From NCBI GenBank assembly GCA_013036995.1, contig JAAOXG010000041.1, positions 62,001 to 126,000 of the forward strand: a stretch of DNA of 64,000 nt. The letters run 5' to 3'. The translations under genes were made by a program, and so were the position numbers. Positions 1-8,504 of this stretch are shown piece by piece; the first letter of the stretch is position 1, and each line of letters begins with the position of its first letter. The notes below the pieces were generated by a model that was given only the letters and a program-made list of their open reading frames with translations, made no database searches and had not been told where the DNA came from. The DNA is from Lacrimispora defluvii. Its GTDB lineage: Bacteria > Bacillota > Clostridia > Lachnospirales > Lachnospiraceae.

Positions 1-420
1 ATATTCAGCCGTCATAATGCTTCCCGCACTGTTTTCGGGATAATTCAGAAACTGATTGATCAGCTTTCTGGTGTCAGGTGCCGCGCTTTGCAGAACTCTC
101 TTAACGACAGTGGCAGGCAGCTCCTCCAGCATATCCACCACATCATCTACATACAGGTCTTCAATAATCGTTCCCAGTTCATGATCTGTAATACTGTTAA
201 TAATGTATTCCTGCTTTTCCACTTCAAGGAAAGCGAATACCTCACTGGCTGTTTCCTTGGGAAGCATCCGAAAGACAAGTACCGTCTTTTCGGCCTCCTG
301 CTCTTCCAAGAAAGCAGCTATATCCATTTCATTAAATTCGGTCAGAACTTCTTTTAACTTTCGCAGCTGCCGGCTGTTTAACAGCTCTGACAATTCTTCC
401 AGCTTTAAATTCTCCTGCAT
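1..420 (-). CDS. mgtE: Magnesium transporter MgtE, N-terminal part (cut by window edge)
   Basis: The 140 codons present translate to the cytosolic MgtE N domain: a helical repeat rich in Glu/Leu, ending in the motif YPENSAGSIMTAEY that leads into the first CBS domain. MgtE is a homodimeric Mg2+ channel gated by Mg2+ binding to its N and CBS domains. The CBS pair and five membrane helices lie off the window. The start is the ATG at 420, with GGAGGG seven bases upstream. It is preceded by about 290 nt of leader with its own promoter, a possible leader peptide and a terminator-like hairpin, so it is probably controlled after initiation of transcription. The family call is secure; the regulation is inferred. 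Confidence 0.9.
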   Translation of the reverse strand, partial: MQENLKLEELSELLNSRQLRKLKEVLTEFNEMDIAAFLEEQEAEKTVLVFRMLPKETASEVFAFLEVEKQEYIINSITDHELGTIIEDLYVDDVVDMLEELPATVVKRVLQSAAPDTRKLINQFLNYPENSAGSIMTAEY

Positions 421-502
421 TATTTTCCCTCCATATGAACCTGTTTTATCGTCTTGGCTAATATGGAAGCAGCGAAAATCTGCCTGTCGTTGATTTACGA
501 CA

Positions 503-546
503 AGCAAAATAGCCATAGTTACAGAATACATCTGTAATCCATGGCT
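503..546 (-). terminator. Terminator-like hairpin (attenuator) in the mgtE leader
   Basis: On the minus strand AGCCATGG...CTATGGCT forms a stem of about 15 pairs with one bulged A and a five-base loop, followed by ATTTT. It sits between the candidate leader ORF (574-678) and the mgtE start (420), about 80 nt upstream of that start. This is the position of an attenuator, not of an operon end. The U-tract is short, so strength is uncertain. Confidence 0.55.
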
Positions 547-573
547 ATCATAAACGCAGAGAGTTTCTCTCTT

Positions 574-678
574 TTAACGGCAGCGAACACAGAGCAGATC
601 CGAAATCTCAGACTCTGCTGTCACTGCCTTACGCCTATGATAATAATCTGCTTCCATCTTCTGACTTCGACCTTCCAC
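574..678 (-). CDS. Candidate leader peptide upstream of mgtE (34 aa)
   Basis: A GTG-started ORF at 678 has AAAGGAAG upstream; an in-frame ATG lies at 657. It encodes a short, charged peptide with the stretch EADYYHRRKAV and ends in LLCVRCR. Its stop lies just before a small GAGAG/CTCTC hairpin and the terminator-like hairpin at 503-546. The coding stretch can itself fold (AGCAGA with TCTGCT), so translation could change which hairpin forms. I do not recognise the peptide. Coding status is unproven; the leader could instead be a structured RNA without translation. Confidence 0.35.
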   Translation of the reverse strand: MEGRSQKMEADYYHRRKAVTAESEISDLLCVRCR

Positions 679-713
679 TCTGGTTCACTTCCTTTCTTTA
701 TTTTTCTTAATTA

Positions 714-742
714 AGAATACCAGTTATTTCCTGAAAAATCAA
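714..742 (-). promoter_or_regulatory. Candidate promoter for mgtE leader
   Basis: On the minus strand a -35 TTGATT (742-737) and a -10 TATTCT (719-714) are separated by 17 bases. Transcription would start near 707, giving a leader of about 290 nt before mgtE. Confidence 0.5.
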
Positions 743-747
743 CACTT

Positions 748-3297
748 TTATTCCAGCCCGGGTCCGAAAGTCTCTGCCTGGGAATCATCATCTCCAGGTC
801 CGGAGCCAACTTTCCCCTCTGAATCAGGGCTGCTATCTCCCGGGAATACCGGAGCTGTGGTCTCTCTTGGTTTCGTCATTCCAGGTCCGATCTCCTGAGG
901 TTTCGATGAATCATCCTGTTTTGGTAGAGCAAGTACACGGTTGACGGCTTCATCAAGTGCCTGTTTTAAGCTGTCATAAGTCTCTGTTCCATTTAACTGC
1001 TCCAAAAATGTTTTAGCGGAAGCAATTTTATCATCGGTAGTGCTGTCACGGTGATCCATTCCGTTAAATTCAGCAATAAGAGCCTGCAGGGAGGCTGCTG
1101 CCTGTTCCTGGGTCTGTCTGGCTGCATCCTGTGCTGCCTGATTCATCTGCGACTGAGCTTCCTGCTGCTTACGGGCTTCTTCATCTTTCCATTTCTTTGT
1201 ATCAGCCATTGCCGCCGCTTCCGCCACGGAGGAGAATAAATCCTTATTGCCAGTTTCCTGGTTTGTTTTCTCTCCTCTGGAATCCACATTATAAAGGGAA
1301 ACAGTAGATGGCATATCCCAGTCTAATGGAGGCAGGTCCTTATTAATTTCAGCCATAAAATCATGCCACATCTTACCGGAATAAGTCTTTCCGTAAACTC
1401 CCGGCATTGCTCTAGGAGTATCATATCCCACCCAGATCGCAGTGGTGTAATATCTGGTATAACCGCAGAACCAGGTATCCTTGCTGCTGTTAGTGGTTCC
1501 TGTTTTTCCTGCTGCCGGAACATTAATTCCCAGTCCGGACCCTGTTCCGTAAGGCTTATCCAAAGTTCCTTTCAGGACATCGGTAACCATGTATGCCGTA
1601 TCTTCCGTAAAGATTCTTTCATCCGCCTGACTGCCTTTATAAATCTCTCCGTCATACTGGCTTTTGATACTTGTAATGCAGGTTTTATTGCTGTATTTTC
1701 CCTGATTGGCAAGAACCGAATATCCTTTCGCCATATCCACAACTCGGGCTCCTTCAGTAAAACCTCCGATACTCATACTGCTGTTGCCATTGTCCATATT
1801 GCTTAAGCCTACAAAGTGCATCTTTCCCAGATAACTGATCCCTTTATCCACTCCAATATCCGTCAGTACCTGCCATGCCACTGTATTTAAACTCCGGTTT
1901 AACGCTTCTCTTACAGACACTTCACCAAAGTACTTGCCCCCGCTGTTTTTTGGCCCGCCGTCAAACAAATGGTCATTGACCAGTCTGGAAGGATAATAAA
2001 AGCCGGTTTCAAACGCAGGAGCGTAATCGATCAGCGGCTTAATGGTAGAGCCTGGCTGCCTTCTGCTTAAAAATCCGCGGTTATATTCATCATCGGTTCC
2101 CCGTCCGCCTACAATCGCCACCACATATCCGGTCCGGTTGTCTACGCAGACAGCCGCTCCCTGTAATGCGAATTTTCCGTTCTCCTGAACTTCCGTAAAC
2201 CCTTTTAAATGGGTATCGATGTTATTTTGCAACGCAGCCTGCAGTTTGGAATCCAGGCTGGTATGAATTTCAAATCCTCCCTTGCGTACCATATCGCTTT
2301 TTGCCTGATACTGCTCCTGATACTCTTCCTTATAGGAATCATAGGAGCTTTTACTTGGAAAAACATACTGGAATACAAAGTCGTCATTCTTCATCAGTTC
2401 CAGAACGGCAGAATGTATGGCGTAGCTGGTCTGATAGTTCTCCGTTGTTCCGCCTTCATAAACCTTGGCGACTGTAAGGGGCTGGGCTTTGGCATTCTCC
2501 TGCTCTTCCCTGGTGATGAACTTACAAAGTGCCATATTGTCAATTACCTGATCCCGCTTCCATTTGGAGGTGTCGGGATGTGCCACCGGGTCATATCTGG
2601 AAGGATTGTTGCTGATTCCCGCAAGAGTTGCTGCTTCCCAGATGGTCAAATCCTTTGCTTCCTTATCAAAATAATAACGGCTGGCCTCGGATACACCATA
2701 ACTGCGGTTTGCATAATAATTGGTGTTGCAGTAAAATTCCATAATATCCTTTTTGGAATACTTGTCCTCCATCCGGGGAGCTGCAAAGAATTCTGTTATC
2801 TTTCTCTGAATGGTTCTTTCCTGGGTTAAATAGGTGTTTTTGATCACCTGCTGGGTGATGGTACTGCCTCCCTGGGTCGCCACACCTTTGTTTTTTATGA
2901 AAACCAGACCAGCTCTTAAAAGCCCCTTGTAATCAATTCCATGATGTTTATAGAATCTCCTGTCCTCCTGGGCTATGTAAGCATTCTGAAGATTTTCGCT
3001 GATGTCCTTAATTGGTACATATTCGTAATGACCGGAATTAATGGTTCCGATTAAGTTTCCTTCAGAATCATAAACTCTTGTATCCATTGGCTGTGAGAAA
3101 TCAGTTTTGGAAGTCTGACTTATAATGGTGTCAGCCTTTTCCTTACATGTCATGATCTCATCCTGATATTTTAAAAATACGGCACCCCCAGCCAAGCACC
3201 CTATCACCATCGCCAACAGAAATACAAAGAGTATGACCTTTATGGGACGAAAAAATAAATACCATGCACTTTTTCGTTTTCTGCTTTTCTTCCCCAT
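748..3297 (-). CDS. Class A penicillin-binding protein (bifunctional transglycosylase/transpeptidase)
   Basis: 849 aa. It polymerises and cross-links peptidoglycan at the outer face of the membrane. A basic N terminus precedes one membrane anchor (about 16-38). The GT51 glycosyltransferase domain carries EDRRFYKHHG with the catalytic Glu near 109 and QGGSTITQQ. The transpeptidase domain has STIK (nucleophile Ser near 416), SLN (near 468) and KTGTT (near 596). The last 170 residues are low-complexity, rich in Gln/Ala and then Pro/Gly/Asp, and probably disordered outside the cell; such tails vary widely in PBP1a-type proteins. The start ATG at 3297 has GGAGGCAGG upstream. It lies downstream of tRNA-Thr but is separated from it by a terminator. 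Confidence 0.95.
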   Translation of the reverse strand: MGKKSRKRKSAWYLFFRPIKVILFVFLLAMVIGCLAGGAVFLKYQDEIMTCKEKADTIISQTSKTDFSQPMDTRVYDSEGNLIGTINSGHYEYVPIKDISENLQNAYIAQEDRRFYKHHGIDYKGLLRAGLVFIKNKGVATQGGSTITQQVIKNTYLTQERTIQRKITEFFAAPRMEDKYSKKDIMEFYCNTNYYANRSYGVSEASRYYFDKEAKDLTIWEAATLAGISNNPSRYDPVAHPDTSKWKRDQVIDNMALCKFITREEQENAKAQPLTVAKVYEGGTTENYQTSYAIHSAVLELMKNDDFVFQYVFPSKSSYDSYKEEYQEQYQAKSDMVRKGGFEIHTSLDSKLQAALQNNIDTHLKGFTEVQENGKFALQGAAVCVDNRTGYVVAIVGGRGTDDEYNRGFLSRRQPGSTIKPLIDYAPAFETGFYYPSRLVNDHLFDGGPKNSGGKYFGEVSVREALNRSLNTVAWQVLTDIGVDKGISYLGKMHFVGLSNMDNGNSSMSIGGFTEGARVVDMAKGYSVLANQGKYSNKTCITSIKSQYDGEIYKGSQADERIFTEDTAYMVTDVLKGTLDKPYGTGSGLGINVPAAGKTGTTNSSKDTWFCGYTRYYTTAIWVGYDTPRAMPGVYGKTYSGKMWHDFMAEINKDLPPLDWDMPSTVSLYNVDSRGEKTNQETGNKDLFSSVAEAAAMADTKKWKDEEARKQQEAQSQMNQAAQDAARQTQEQAAASLQALIAEFNGMDHRDSTTDDKIASAKTFLEQLNGTETYDSLKQALDEAVNRVLALPKQDDSSKPQEIGPGMTKPRETTAPVFPGDSSPDSEGKVGSGPGDDDSQAETFGPGLE

Positions 3298-3333
3298 AAC
3301 AACCTGCCTCCTTCTCTACTTTTTATGATATAA

Positions 3334-3370
3334 CAAAAACGGGAAGTCTCTTGAATAAGACTTCCCGTTT
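3334..3370 (-). terminator. Rho-independent terminator of the tRNA-Thr unit
   Basis: AACGGGAAGTC pairs with GACTTCCCGTT around a ten-base loop, followed on the minus strand by TTTTTG. It lies seven bases past the 3' end of the tRNA. Confidence 0.85.
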
Positions 3371-3376
3371 GTTACA

Positions 3377-3449
3377 AGCTGATGACGGGACTCGGACCCG
3401 TGACCTCCTCACTACCAATGAGGTGCGCTACCACCTGTGCCACATCAGC
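3377..3449 (-). tRNA. tRNA-Thr (anticodon GGT)
   Basis: 73 nt cloverleaf: acceptor GCTGATG/CATCAGC with discriminator T, anticodon stem CCTCA/TGAGG, loop TTGGTAG giving anticodon GGT, and a T arm with GGTCCGAGTCC. No CCA is encoded. It is the only gene in its transcription unit, with its own promoter and terminator. Confidence 0.95.
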
Positions 3450-3480
3450 ATTTCTTTGGTTCGTCGCTCGAACCTCGTAT

Positions 3481-3509
3481 ATCATAGCATGGGAAAATCT
3501 ATTTGTCAA
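3481..3509 (-). promoter_or_regulatory. Promoter of tRNA-Thr
   Basis: TTGACA (3509-3504), 17-base spacer, TATGAT (3486-3481) on the minus strand, about 30 bases before the mature tRNA. A small hairpin GGTTCG/CGAACC falls in the 5' precursor segment. Confidence 0.85.
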
Positions 3510-3599
3510 CGTTTTTTATAAGTTTTTTATAATATACATAAAACTACAAAAATTCTAAAAATACTTCACAAAAATGTACTTTATTGAGGTCGGATCAAT

Positions 3600-3635
3600 C
3601 CAGGAAAGAACAGGGTTTCCCCCATTCTTTCCTGG
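3600..3635 (-). terminator. Hairpin just after ldh, possible terminator
   Basis: CCAGGAAAGAA and TTCTTTCCTGG form an 11-bp perfect stem seven bases after the ldh stop. On the minus strand no U-tract follows, so it could be a weak or factor-aided terminator or an RNA 3'-end stabiliser. Confidence 0.45.
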
Positions 3636-3642
3636 CATATTT

Positions 3643-4596
3643 TTATAAAATACCCTGAAAGCTTTCTCGTAACGTATCACAGGAATGGCCAAACTGCTTC
3701 ATCTCTTCTTCTGTAAGAGAGAGAGATAAAACCCGCTGAATTCCATTCTTATTTATGATGCAGGGAACTCCTGCATAAACGTCATTCTGACCGTATTCCC
3801 CTCTTAACATGGTTGATACGGTAAAGACACTGTTCTCGTCTCCAAGTATTGCTTTTGTAATTCTGGTTAAAGCCATTCCGATTCCATAGTAGGTTGCCTG
3901 CTTTGCATCAATAATACGGTATGCCGCTCCCCGCACCTCATCTTCGATCCGCTTTAACTCCTCCCTGCATACCATATCATCTTCGCCGCCGCTTCCGCAA
4001 AGTGACAATATGGGTTTGGTGGCAATCATGGCCTGACTCCACGGTACGAATTCACTGTCTCCGTGCTCTCCCATTACGTATGCATGGACATTTCTTGGAT
4101 CCACACGAAGTGATTCCCCAAGGAGATACCGCAGCCTGGCTGTATCAAGGGCTGTGCCGCTTCCTAAAACCCGTTTGGGATTAAAGCCGGACAGAGAATA
4201 GGTAATCCTGGCCATAATGTCTACCGGATTGGTTGCAACAAGGAAGATTCCGTTAAAACCGGACTCTGTTACAGGCTGTACAATAGACTCAAAAACGGAA
4301 GCATTGCGTTTTAACAGATCAAGTCTGGTTTCTCCCTGTTTCTGTGCCACGCCTGCACAAATCACCACAATATCCGCATCGGAGCAGTCTCTGTATTCTC
4401 CTGCATAAATCTTCATATGATATCCGGAAAAAGCAAGCCCATGGTTTAAATCCATGGCTTCTCCCTCTGCTCTTTTTCGATTAATATCGATTAAAACAAG
4501 TTCATCACAAATTCCCTGGTTTAACATGGAATAAGCATAGCTCATTCCAACCATTCCAGTCCCTACAAGCGCAACTTTTCTTTTATCTGTTCTCAT
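3643..4596 (-). CDS. ldh: L-lactate dehydrogenase
   Basis: 317 aa, NAD-dependent reduction of pyruvate to L-lactate in the cytosol. The Rossmann motif VGTGMVGMSYA is at the N terminus and GEHGDSEF holds the catalytic His near 178. The substrate-specificity loop reads AGVAQKQGETR: Gln stands where malate dehydrogenases carry Arg, which supports lactate over malate. Typical length for the family. A single-gene unit on the minus strand with a stable hairpin right after the stop; activation by fructose-1,6-bisphosphate is common in Firmicute enzymes but not read here. Confidence 0.93.
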   Translation of the reverse strand: MRTDKRKVALVGTGMVGMSYAYSMLNQGICDELVLIDINRKRAEGEAMDLNHGLAFSGYHMKIYAGEYRDCSDADIVVICAGVAQKQGETRLDLLKRNASVFESIVQPVTESGFNGIFLVATNPVDIMARITYSLSGFNPKRVLGSGTALDTARLRYLLGESLRVDPRNVHAYVMGEHGDSEFVPWSQAMIATKPILSLCGSGGEDDMVCREELKRIEDEVRGAAYRIIDAKQATYYGIGMALTRITKAILGDENSVFTVSTMLRGEYGQNDVYAGVPCIINKNGIQRVLSLSLTEEEMKQFGHSCDTLRESFQGIL

Positions 4597-4652
4597 ATTT
4601 TATGCCACTCTCCTATTCGTATTATAGATAGTGTTACTGCATGAAATGGAAA

Positions 4653-5729
4653 CTATGCGTTTGATATTCCCCGTTCTATTTTTTTTGACATCAATTCGCT
4701 GTTACTGCTGTAAATAATTGCATTTTCTTTTGAAATTCTGCCTTCCCTGTAAAGGTTCAGCAGGCTGGAATCCATGGAACGCATTCCTTCTGCCTGACCA
4801 GTGGCAATGACGGAATCAATCTGATGAGTCTTGGATTCCCGGATCATATTTCGGATTGCATTGTTAAAAAACATGATTTCAAATGCCGGATATACACCTC
4901 CGTCTACGGTAGGAATCAGCTGCTGTGAAATCACAGCCTGCATTACCATGGACAGCTGCATTCGAATCTGCTGCTGCTGATTGGGCGGAAAGCTGTCGAT
5001 AATACGGTCTATGGTATTGGCTGCACCCACAGTATGTAGTGTAGAAATCACCAGATGACCTGTCTCCGCTGCAGTCATGGCAATCCGGATTGTTTCGTAA
5101 TCCCTCATTTCTCCAACCAGTATGACATCCGGAGCCTGACGCAGTGCAGAACGAAGTCCGGTCACATAGCTGTCCGTATCCGTAGTCACTTCCCGCTGGG
5201 TTACCACGCTCTGTTTATGGCGGTGTAAGTATTCCAGGGGATCTTCCAAAGTAATAACATGGGCATTTCTTGTATTATTAATCTTATCAATAATACAGGC
5301 AAGTGTGGTTGTCTTTCCGCTTCCCGCCGGTCCTGTTACCAGTACAAAACCTTTTGTCAGCCTGGCTGCATCAATCACACTTTCCGGAATATGAAGCTCC
5401 TTATAATCAGGGAGATCGAAGTTCACCACACGAATCACTGCAGCCAGAGAGCCTCTCTGGCGGAATACGCTGGATCGGAATCTGGAAACGCCTGGTATGG
5501 CAAAGGAAAAATCATCATCCCCATGTTCCCTTACCTTCCCCATGTCCCGTTCTCCCGCCAGCTGGTAAAGCTCTGTTATCAGCAGCTCCATCTGGGCGGG
5601 GTACAGCTTTTCCTCACTCTGGTAAACAATTCTGCTTCCGATCTTATACGAAAACGGCATGCCTGGCACAAGAAAGATATCAGATGCCTTCTGTGCTACA
5701 GCAGAACTCAACAAATCTACTACCTTCAT
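4653..5729 (-). CDS. pilT: Type IV pilus retraction-type ATPase PilT
   Basis: 358 aa from the ATG at 5729 (AGGAGA upstream); a longer in-frame reading would run into the previous gene without a ribosome site. It is a hexameric secretion ATPase of the PilT/GspE class: Walker A GPAGSGKTTT (about 131-140), Asp-box TLEDPLEY, Walker B LVGEMRD and His-box STLHTVGA are all intact. In known systems PilT powers pilus disassembly. Here it is the last gene of a seven-gene pilus-like operon and the only ATPase in the window, so whether it acts in extension or retraction cannot be told. Confidence 0.93.
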   Translation of the reverse strand: MKVVDLLSSAVAQKASDIFLVPGMPFSYKIGSRIVYQSEEKLYPAQMELLITELYQLAGERDMGKVREHGDDDFSFAIPGVSRFRSSVFRQRGSLAAVIRVVNFDLPDYKELHIPESVIDAARLTKGFVLVTGPAGSGKTTTLACIIDKINNTRNAHVITLEDPLEYLHRHKQSVVTQREVTTDTDSYVTGLRSALRQAPDVILVGEMRDYETIRIAMTAAETGHLVISTLHTVGAANTIDRIIDSFPPNQQQQIRMQLSMVMQAVISQQLIPTVDGGVYPAFEIMFFNNAIRNMIRESKTHQIDSVIATGQAEGMRSMDSSLLNLYREGRISKENAIIYSSNSELMSKKIERGISNA

Positions 5730-5748
5730 CTTCCAATCTCCTGCTCTG

Positions 5749-6171
5749 TCAATTCCCGCCCTTAAATACCGGCAGGGATTGATCAATTTCATAATCTTCT
5801 GTCTGTATGACTTTCCACTGGGATATTTCAATCTTCCCGCTCTGATCCGGTGGCACATGAAGCTTTATGGATAGAGACTGGGACCGCTCCATGGGAATCT
5901 GAGTGGATGCGATCCCGGTCTGTGAATCAAAATAATCCCCCATTTTCCCGGAAAGTGAACTCTGCAAAACCATCTGATAAAAGACTTCTCCCTCTTTATC
6001 TGCCCTGTAATACTCTGCAACAGAATCTGCATTCCTCTGAGCCAGATTCCATTCGCTTTTGGCAGTACTTAGAGAGAGCATCCCAAAAGTAACCAGACAG
6101 AGAATCATAAATATCAGAATAAGAGTCGGAGTTCCCATATTGGCCCTGTAGCCAATCTCCTGTTTCGCCAT
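5749..6171 (-). CDS. Pilus-operon membrane protein, PilX-like position (unknown)
   Basis: 140 aa with one membrane segment (about residues 15-35) and an extracytoplasmic remainder. The N terminus has G-TPTLILIF, shaped like a prepilin hydrophobic core, but lacks the Glu at +5 that the pilin-processing and assembly machinery normally uses. I do not recognise a named family. Its place between pilT and the other small anchored proteins, with a spacing of only 19 bases to pilT, suggests a minor pilin or an anchor of the assembly platform. Confidence 0.7.
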   Translation of the reverse strand: MAKQEIGYRANMGTPTLILIFMILCLVTFGMLSLSTAKSEWNLAQRNADSVAEYYRADKEGEVFYQMVLQSSLSGKMGDYFDSQTGIASTQIPMERSQSLSIKLHVPPDQSGKIEISQWKVIQTEDYEIDQSLPVFKGGN

Positions 6172-6187
6172 ATGACTCCTCCTTCAC

Positions 6188-6595
6188 TCAAGGGTTTTCA
6201 TGCCGGCTTACCGGCAGGGTATAAAGCGCATTTCCGGCCTTTGATACGGTCACTTCCGCTTCCAGTTCACTTATAGACTTAACCTCTCCATAATAAACTG
6301 CATGGGACTGGTCAGCAACATTCCCTTTTTTGTCAAACATCATGGTATAAGTCTCCCCTGGGGAATCCTTTTTCACACCCTTCAAACGATGAATCAGCCC
6401 CGCTTCTCCTTCTGCCTTCCAGATTTCAGCTGCACTTTGCGCAATCAGAACACTCTGGTTTAAGTCTGCTGCTCTTTTACTCAGTAAGTCCGCCTTAACA
6501 AATGCCTGAATGCAGACTGCTGCACACAGAAGAAAGAAAAATACGGCGACAATCATCTCCATCATCATTACATTCGATCTGTTTTTTCTATTCAT
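6188..6595 (-). CDS. Prepilin-like protein of the pilus operon
   Basis: 135 aa. The N terminus NVMMMEMIVAVFFF aligns with the class III prepilin core (G/FTLIEMLVA): Glu is at the +5 position, but the residue before the expected cleavage site is Asn instead of Gly. The rest is a short globular domain with two beta-rich stretches. The stop is followed 16 bases later by the next gene, and its start overlaps the end of the upstream gene by eight bases. Likely a minor pilin that may not be processed by a standard prepilin peptidase. Confidence 0.7.
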   Translation of the reverse strand: MNRKNRSNVMMMEMIVAVFFFLLCAAVCIQAFVKADLLSKRAADLNQSVLIAQSAAEIWKAEGEAGLIHRLKGVKKDSPGETYTMMFDKKGNVADQSHAVYYGEVKSISELEAEVTVSKAGNALYTLPVSRHENP

Positions 6596-7079
6596 CTGCT
6601 GCTCCTTTGCTTCTTAAAGAAATAAAGAGCTGGCTTCCTGTTTCACCTTCTGATTTCAAATGGAGAAGGTGGTCCTCCATATCCATGGTGATTTCTTTGC
6701 ATTCCAATATCTGATTTCCGTCACCAATGGATAATCCACTGTCCTGATCTGCAAACAGCTCCCATAAGCTTCCGTCACGGTAATAAATCTGTGTCACATA
6801 CACCGTGCCCTCAATGGTCTGCTTTAATGTAAGTACCTGCACTCCATCCACATCAGTCAGTGATACAGCGCCGCCTTCATCTGCCTGCCTGACCTTATTG
6901 GCAATATAGCTGAAAGCAATATCTTTCTCATAGGTCAGTTCCGATCTGTGATTAATGTTCTCATAAACTCTGCCGCCGATCAGGATCAGAAACAGAGCAC
7001 ACATCACAAACACGAGAAATAAAAGGAGGGGAAATACGATAGTTCCCAACCGGCTTTTTGGTATTTCTTTTCCTGCCAT
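6588..7079 (-). CDS. DUF4860-like pilus-operon protein
   Basis: 163 aa from the ATG at 7079, chosen because AGAGAGGTAG precedes it; the longer frame overlaps the upstream gene. One membrane segment (about 12-35) is followed by a beta-rich domain with GVQVLTLKQTI and QIYYRDGSLWELF, the pattern of a pseudopilin-like C-terminal sheet. It has no Glu+5 prepilin motif. The resemblance to the DUF4860 family of clostridial pilus loci is from memory and tentative. Confidence 0.7.
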   Translation of the reverse strand: MAGKEIPKSRLGTIVFPLLLFLVFVMCALFLILIGGRVYENINHRSELTYEKDIAFSYIANKVRQADEGGAVSLTDVDGVQVLTLKQTIEGTVYVTQIYYRDGSLWELFADQDSGLSIGDGNQILECKEITMDMEDHLLHLKSEGETGSQLFISLRSKGAADE

Positions 7080-7089
7080 GGCTACCTCT

Positions 7090-7413
7090 CTATGGATTTT
7101 GTAAATTAACCGTGATATCCGGCATGAAATTCGATGCGAATCCGCTGTAAAACACATCGTAGCGGTCTCTGTCTATTTTAATGCCGTAATTTTCTTCTAA
7201 ATACTCCACACTGGGCGGATATCTTCCTTCAATGGCATAGCACTGGACCGATGCCCTGCGTATGGCATCCCGTAAAGTCTCTGCGCCTCTCTCTCCAGAC
7301 CGCTTTGAAAAAGTCAGGGCAGAAGAGACAAATAGTACAACGGCGAGAGAAAACGCCCCAAGGGATACAAGCTGTCCTAACAGCTCTTTTCCTGAACCAT
7401 TCCGATTTTTCAT
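7090..7413 (-). CDS. Small pilin-like membrane protein
   Basis: 107 aa: a membrane helix (about 12-33), then a helical stretch with CYAIEGRYPPSVEYLEE and a C-terminal SGFASNFMPDITV. The order of helix, Cys-Tyr-x-x-Glu-Gly-x-Tyr-Pro-Pro and short strands is what small pilins show after their first helix. There is no prepilin cleavage motif. It lies between pilC and the other pilin-like genes with ten bases on each side, so it is translated as part of the operon. Confidence 0.7.
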   Translation of the reverse strand: MKNRNGSGKELLGQLVSLGAFSLAVVLFVSSALTFSKRSGERGAETLRDAIRRASVQCYAIEGRYPPSVEYLEENYGIKIDRDRYDVFYSGFASNFMPDITVNLQNP

Positions 7414-7422
7414 AGAGACCTC

Positions 7423-8475
7423 CTAGCCAATGGCAGACAGGACACCGATTAACGGCAGCATGACTGACAGAAGAATCATTCCAACAGAAACTGCCAGAAC
7501 TGCTATCACAGTTGGCTCAAACCGGCCAATCATCTGCTCCGTGGCAAGATCTGCCTCTTCCTCATAGCTTTTTGATATCTCTGACATCACACTGTCCAGA
7601 CGGCCGCTTCTTGTTCCAACTTTAATCATCTGGATATAAAAACCGTTGAAAAGGCCAGTATTTTTCATAGCGCTGTAGTAGTCGCTTCCAGCTTCCAGCT
7701 GACTGGCACACTGACGAATTTTCTCCTCCACTGCCGGATTTTCTACCAGTTCACCTGCAAGCTCCATACCTTTTTCCAGGTCCAGTCCGCTTTTTAATGT
7801 GAGGGAAAGGACAGCAGTAAAACGGCGGTTTGCTATGGATTTTGCTATTTTACTTCTTCGTTTGATCCAGTTAAGTAATTGCTCTGCAAGAAGGAATCTT
7901 CTTCCGTTCCTTCCCAGAATCCAGACAAAAAATGCTGCAATCCCAAGGAGAAGAATGATTACCAGCGAAATGGCACAGAATATTCCTCCCAGTCTTGTTG
8001 CAGCAAGCGATACCGGCGGCATCTGAGCCCCCAGCTGTTTATATACCTTTTCAAATACAGGCATTACCCTGGTAAACAGTACAAACAGAACAATCAAAAG
8101 CATCCCTATCATCATTGCCGGATAGGAAACCGCATTCTTCATGTTCTTCCTCATAATATGTTCTTTTTCATAATATCCGGCTAAAGACTCCATTATCTGA
8201 TCCAGAGTTCCTGTCTCTTCTCCAAGCCTCGCCATACGCACCAGATAAGCCGGATATGCACCGGTTTCTTTCAATACTTTGGAAAACGGATTACCCAGCT
8301 CTGCTTCCTCTGCCATGGATAAAAGCAGCTTCTTTTCTTCCTCACGCTGCGCATCCTCCGCCATAACAGACAATCCCTCATCAAGAGGGATTGCTGCATG
8401 AAGAAGAATGGATATCTGAAGGCAGAATGCAGAAAGTTCCCGGGCAGAATACTGTTTTTTCTCTACTTTTGCCAT
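7423..8475 (-). CDS. pilC: Type II secretion/type IV pilus inner-membrane platform protein PilC
   Basis: 350 aa from the ATG at 8475, preferred because GGGAG and AAAGG precede it; an earlier ATG lies right at the previous stop without a ribosome site. It has the two-fold repeated GspF/PilC architecture: cytosolic helical domain (about 10-110), membrane pair, second cytosolic domain (about 215-310) and a final membrane helix. The family motif EETGTLDQIMESLAGYYE occurs in the first repeat and GTRSGRLDSVM in the second. It forms the membrane base on which the ATPase acts. Confidence 0.92.
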   Translation of the reverse strand: MAKVEKKQYSARELSAFCLQISILLHAAIPLDEGLSVMAEDAQREEEKKLLLSMAEEAELGNPFSKVLKETGAYPAYLVRMARLGEETGTLDQIMESLAGYYEKEHIMRKNMKNAVSYPAMMIGMLLIVLFVLFTRVMPVFEKVYKQLGAQMPPVSLAATRLGGIFCAISLVIILLLGIAAFFVWILGRNGRRFLLAEQLLNWIKRRSKIAKSIANRRFTAVLSLTLKSGLDLEKGMELAGELVENPAVEEKIRQCASQLEAGSDYYSAMKNTGLFNGFYIQMIKVGTRSGRLDSVMSEISKSYEEEADLATEQMIGRFEPTVIAVLAVSVGMILLSVMLPLIGVLSAIG

Positions 8476-8504
8476 CTGTCCTTTCTCCCTTTTCATTCCA
8501 TTCA

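Noticed and set aside
420-742. Known M-box (ykoK) magnesium riboswitch before mgtE
   Set aside because: The conserved M-box core strands are not visible on the minus strand; kept as an unassigned leader with a short ORF.
2209-2829. 206-aa plus-strand ORF inside the penicillin-binding protein gene
   Set aside because: Antisense shadow of a conserved coding region; composition follows the complementary frame.
4653-5858. 401-aa form of PilT
   Set aside because: Its first 43 codons overlap the upstream pilus gene and have no ribosome site; the ATG at 5729 follows AGGAGA and gives the normal PilT length.
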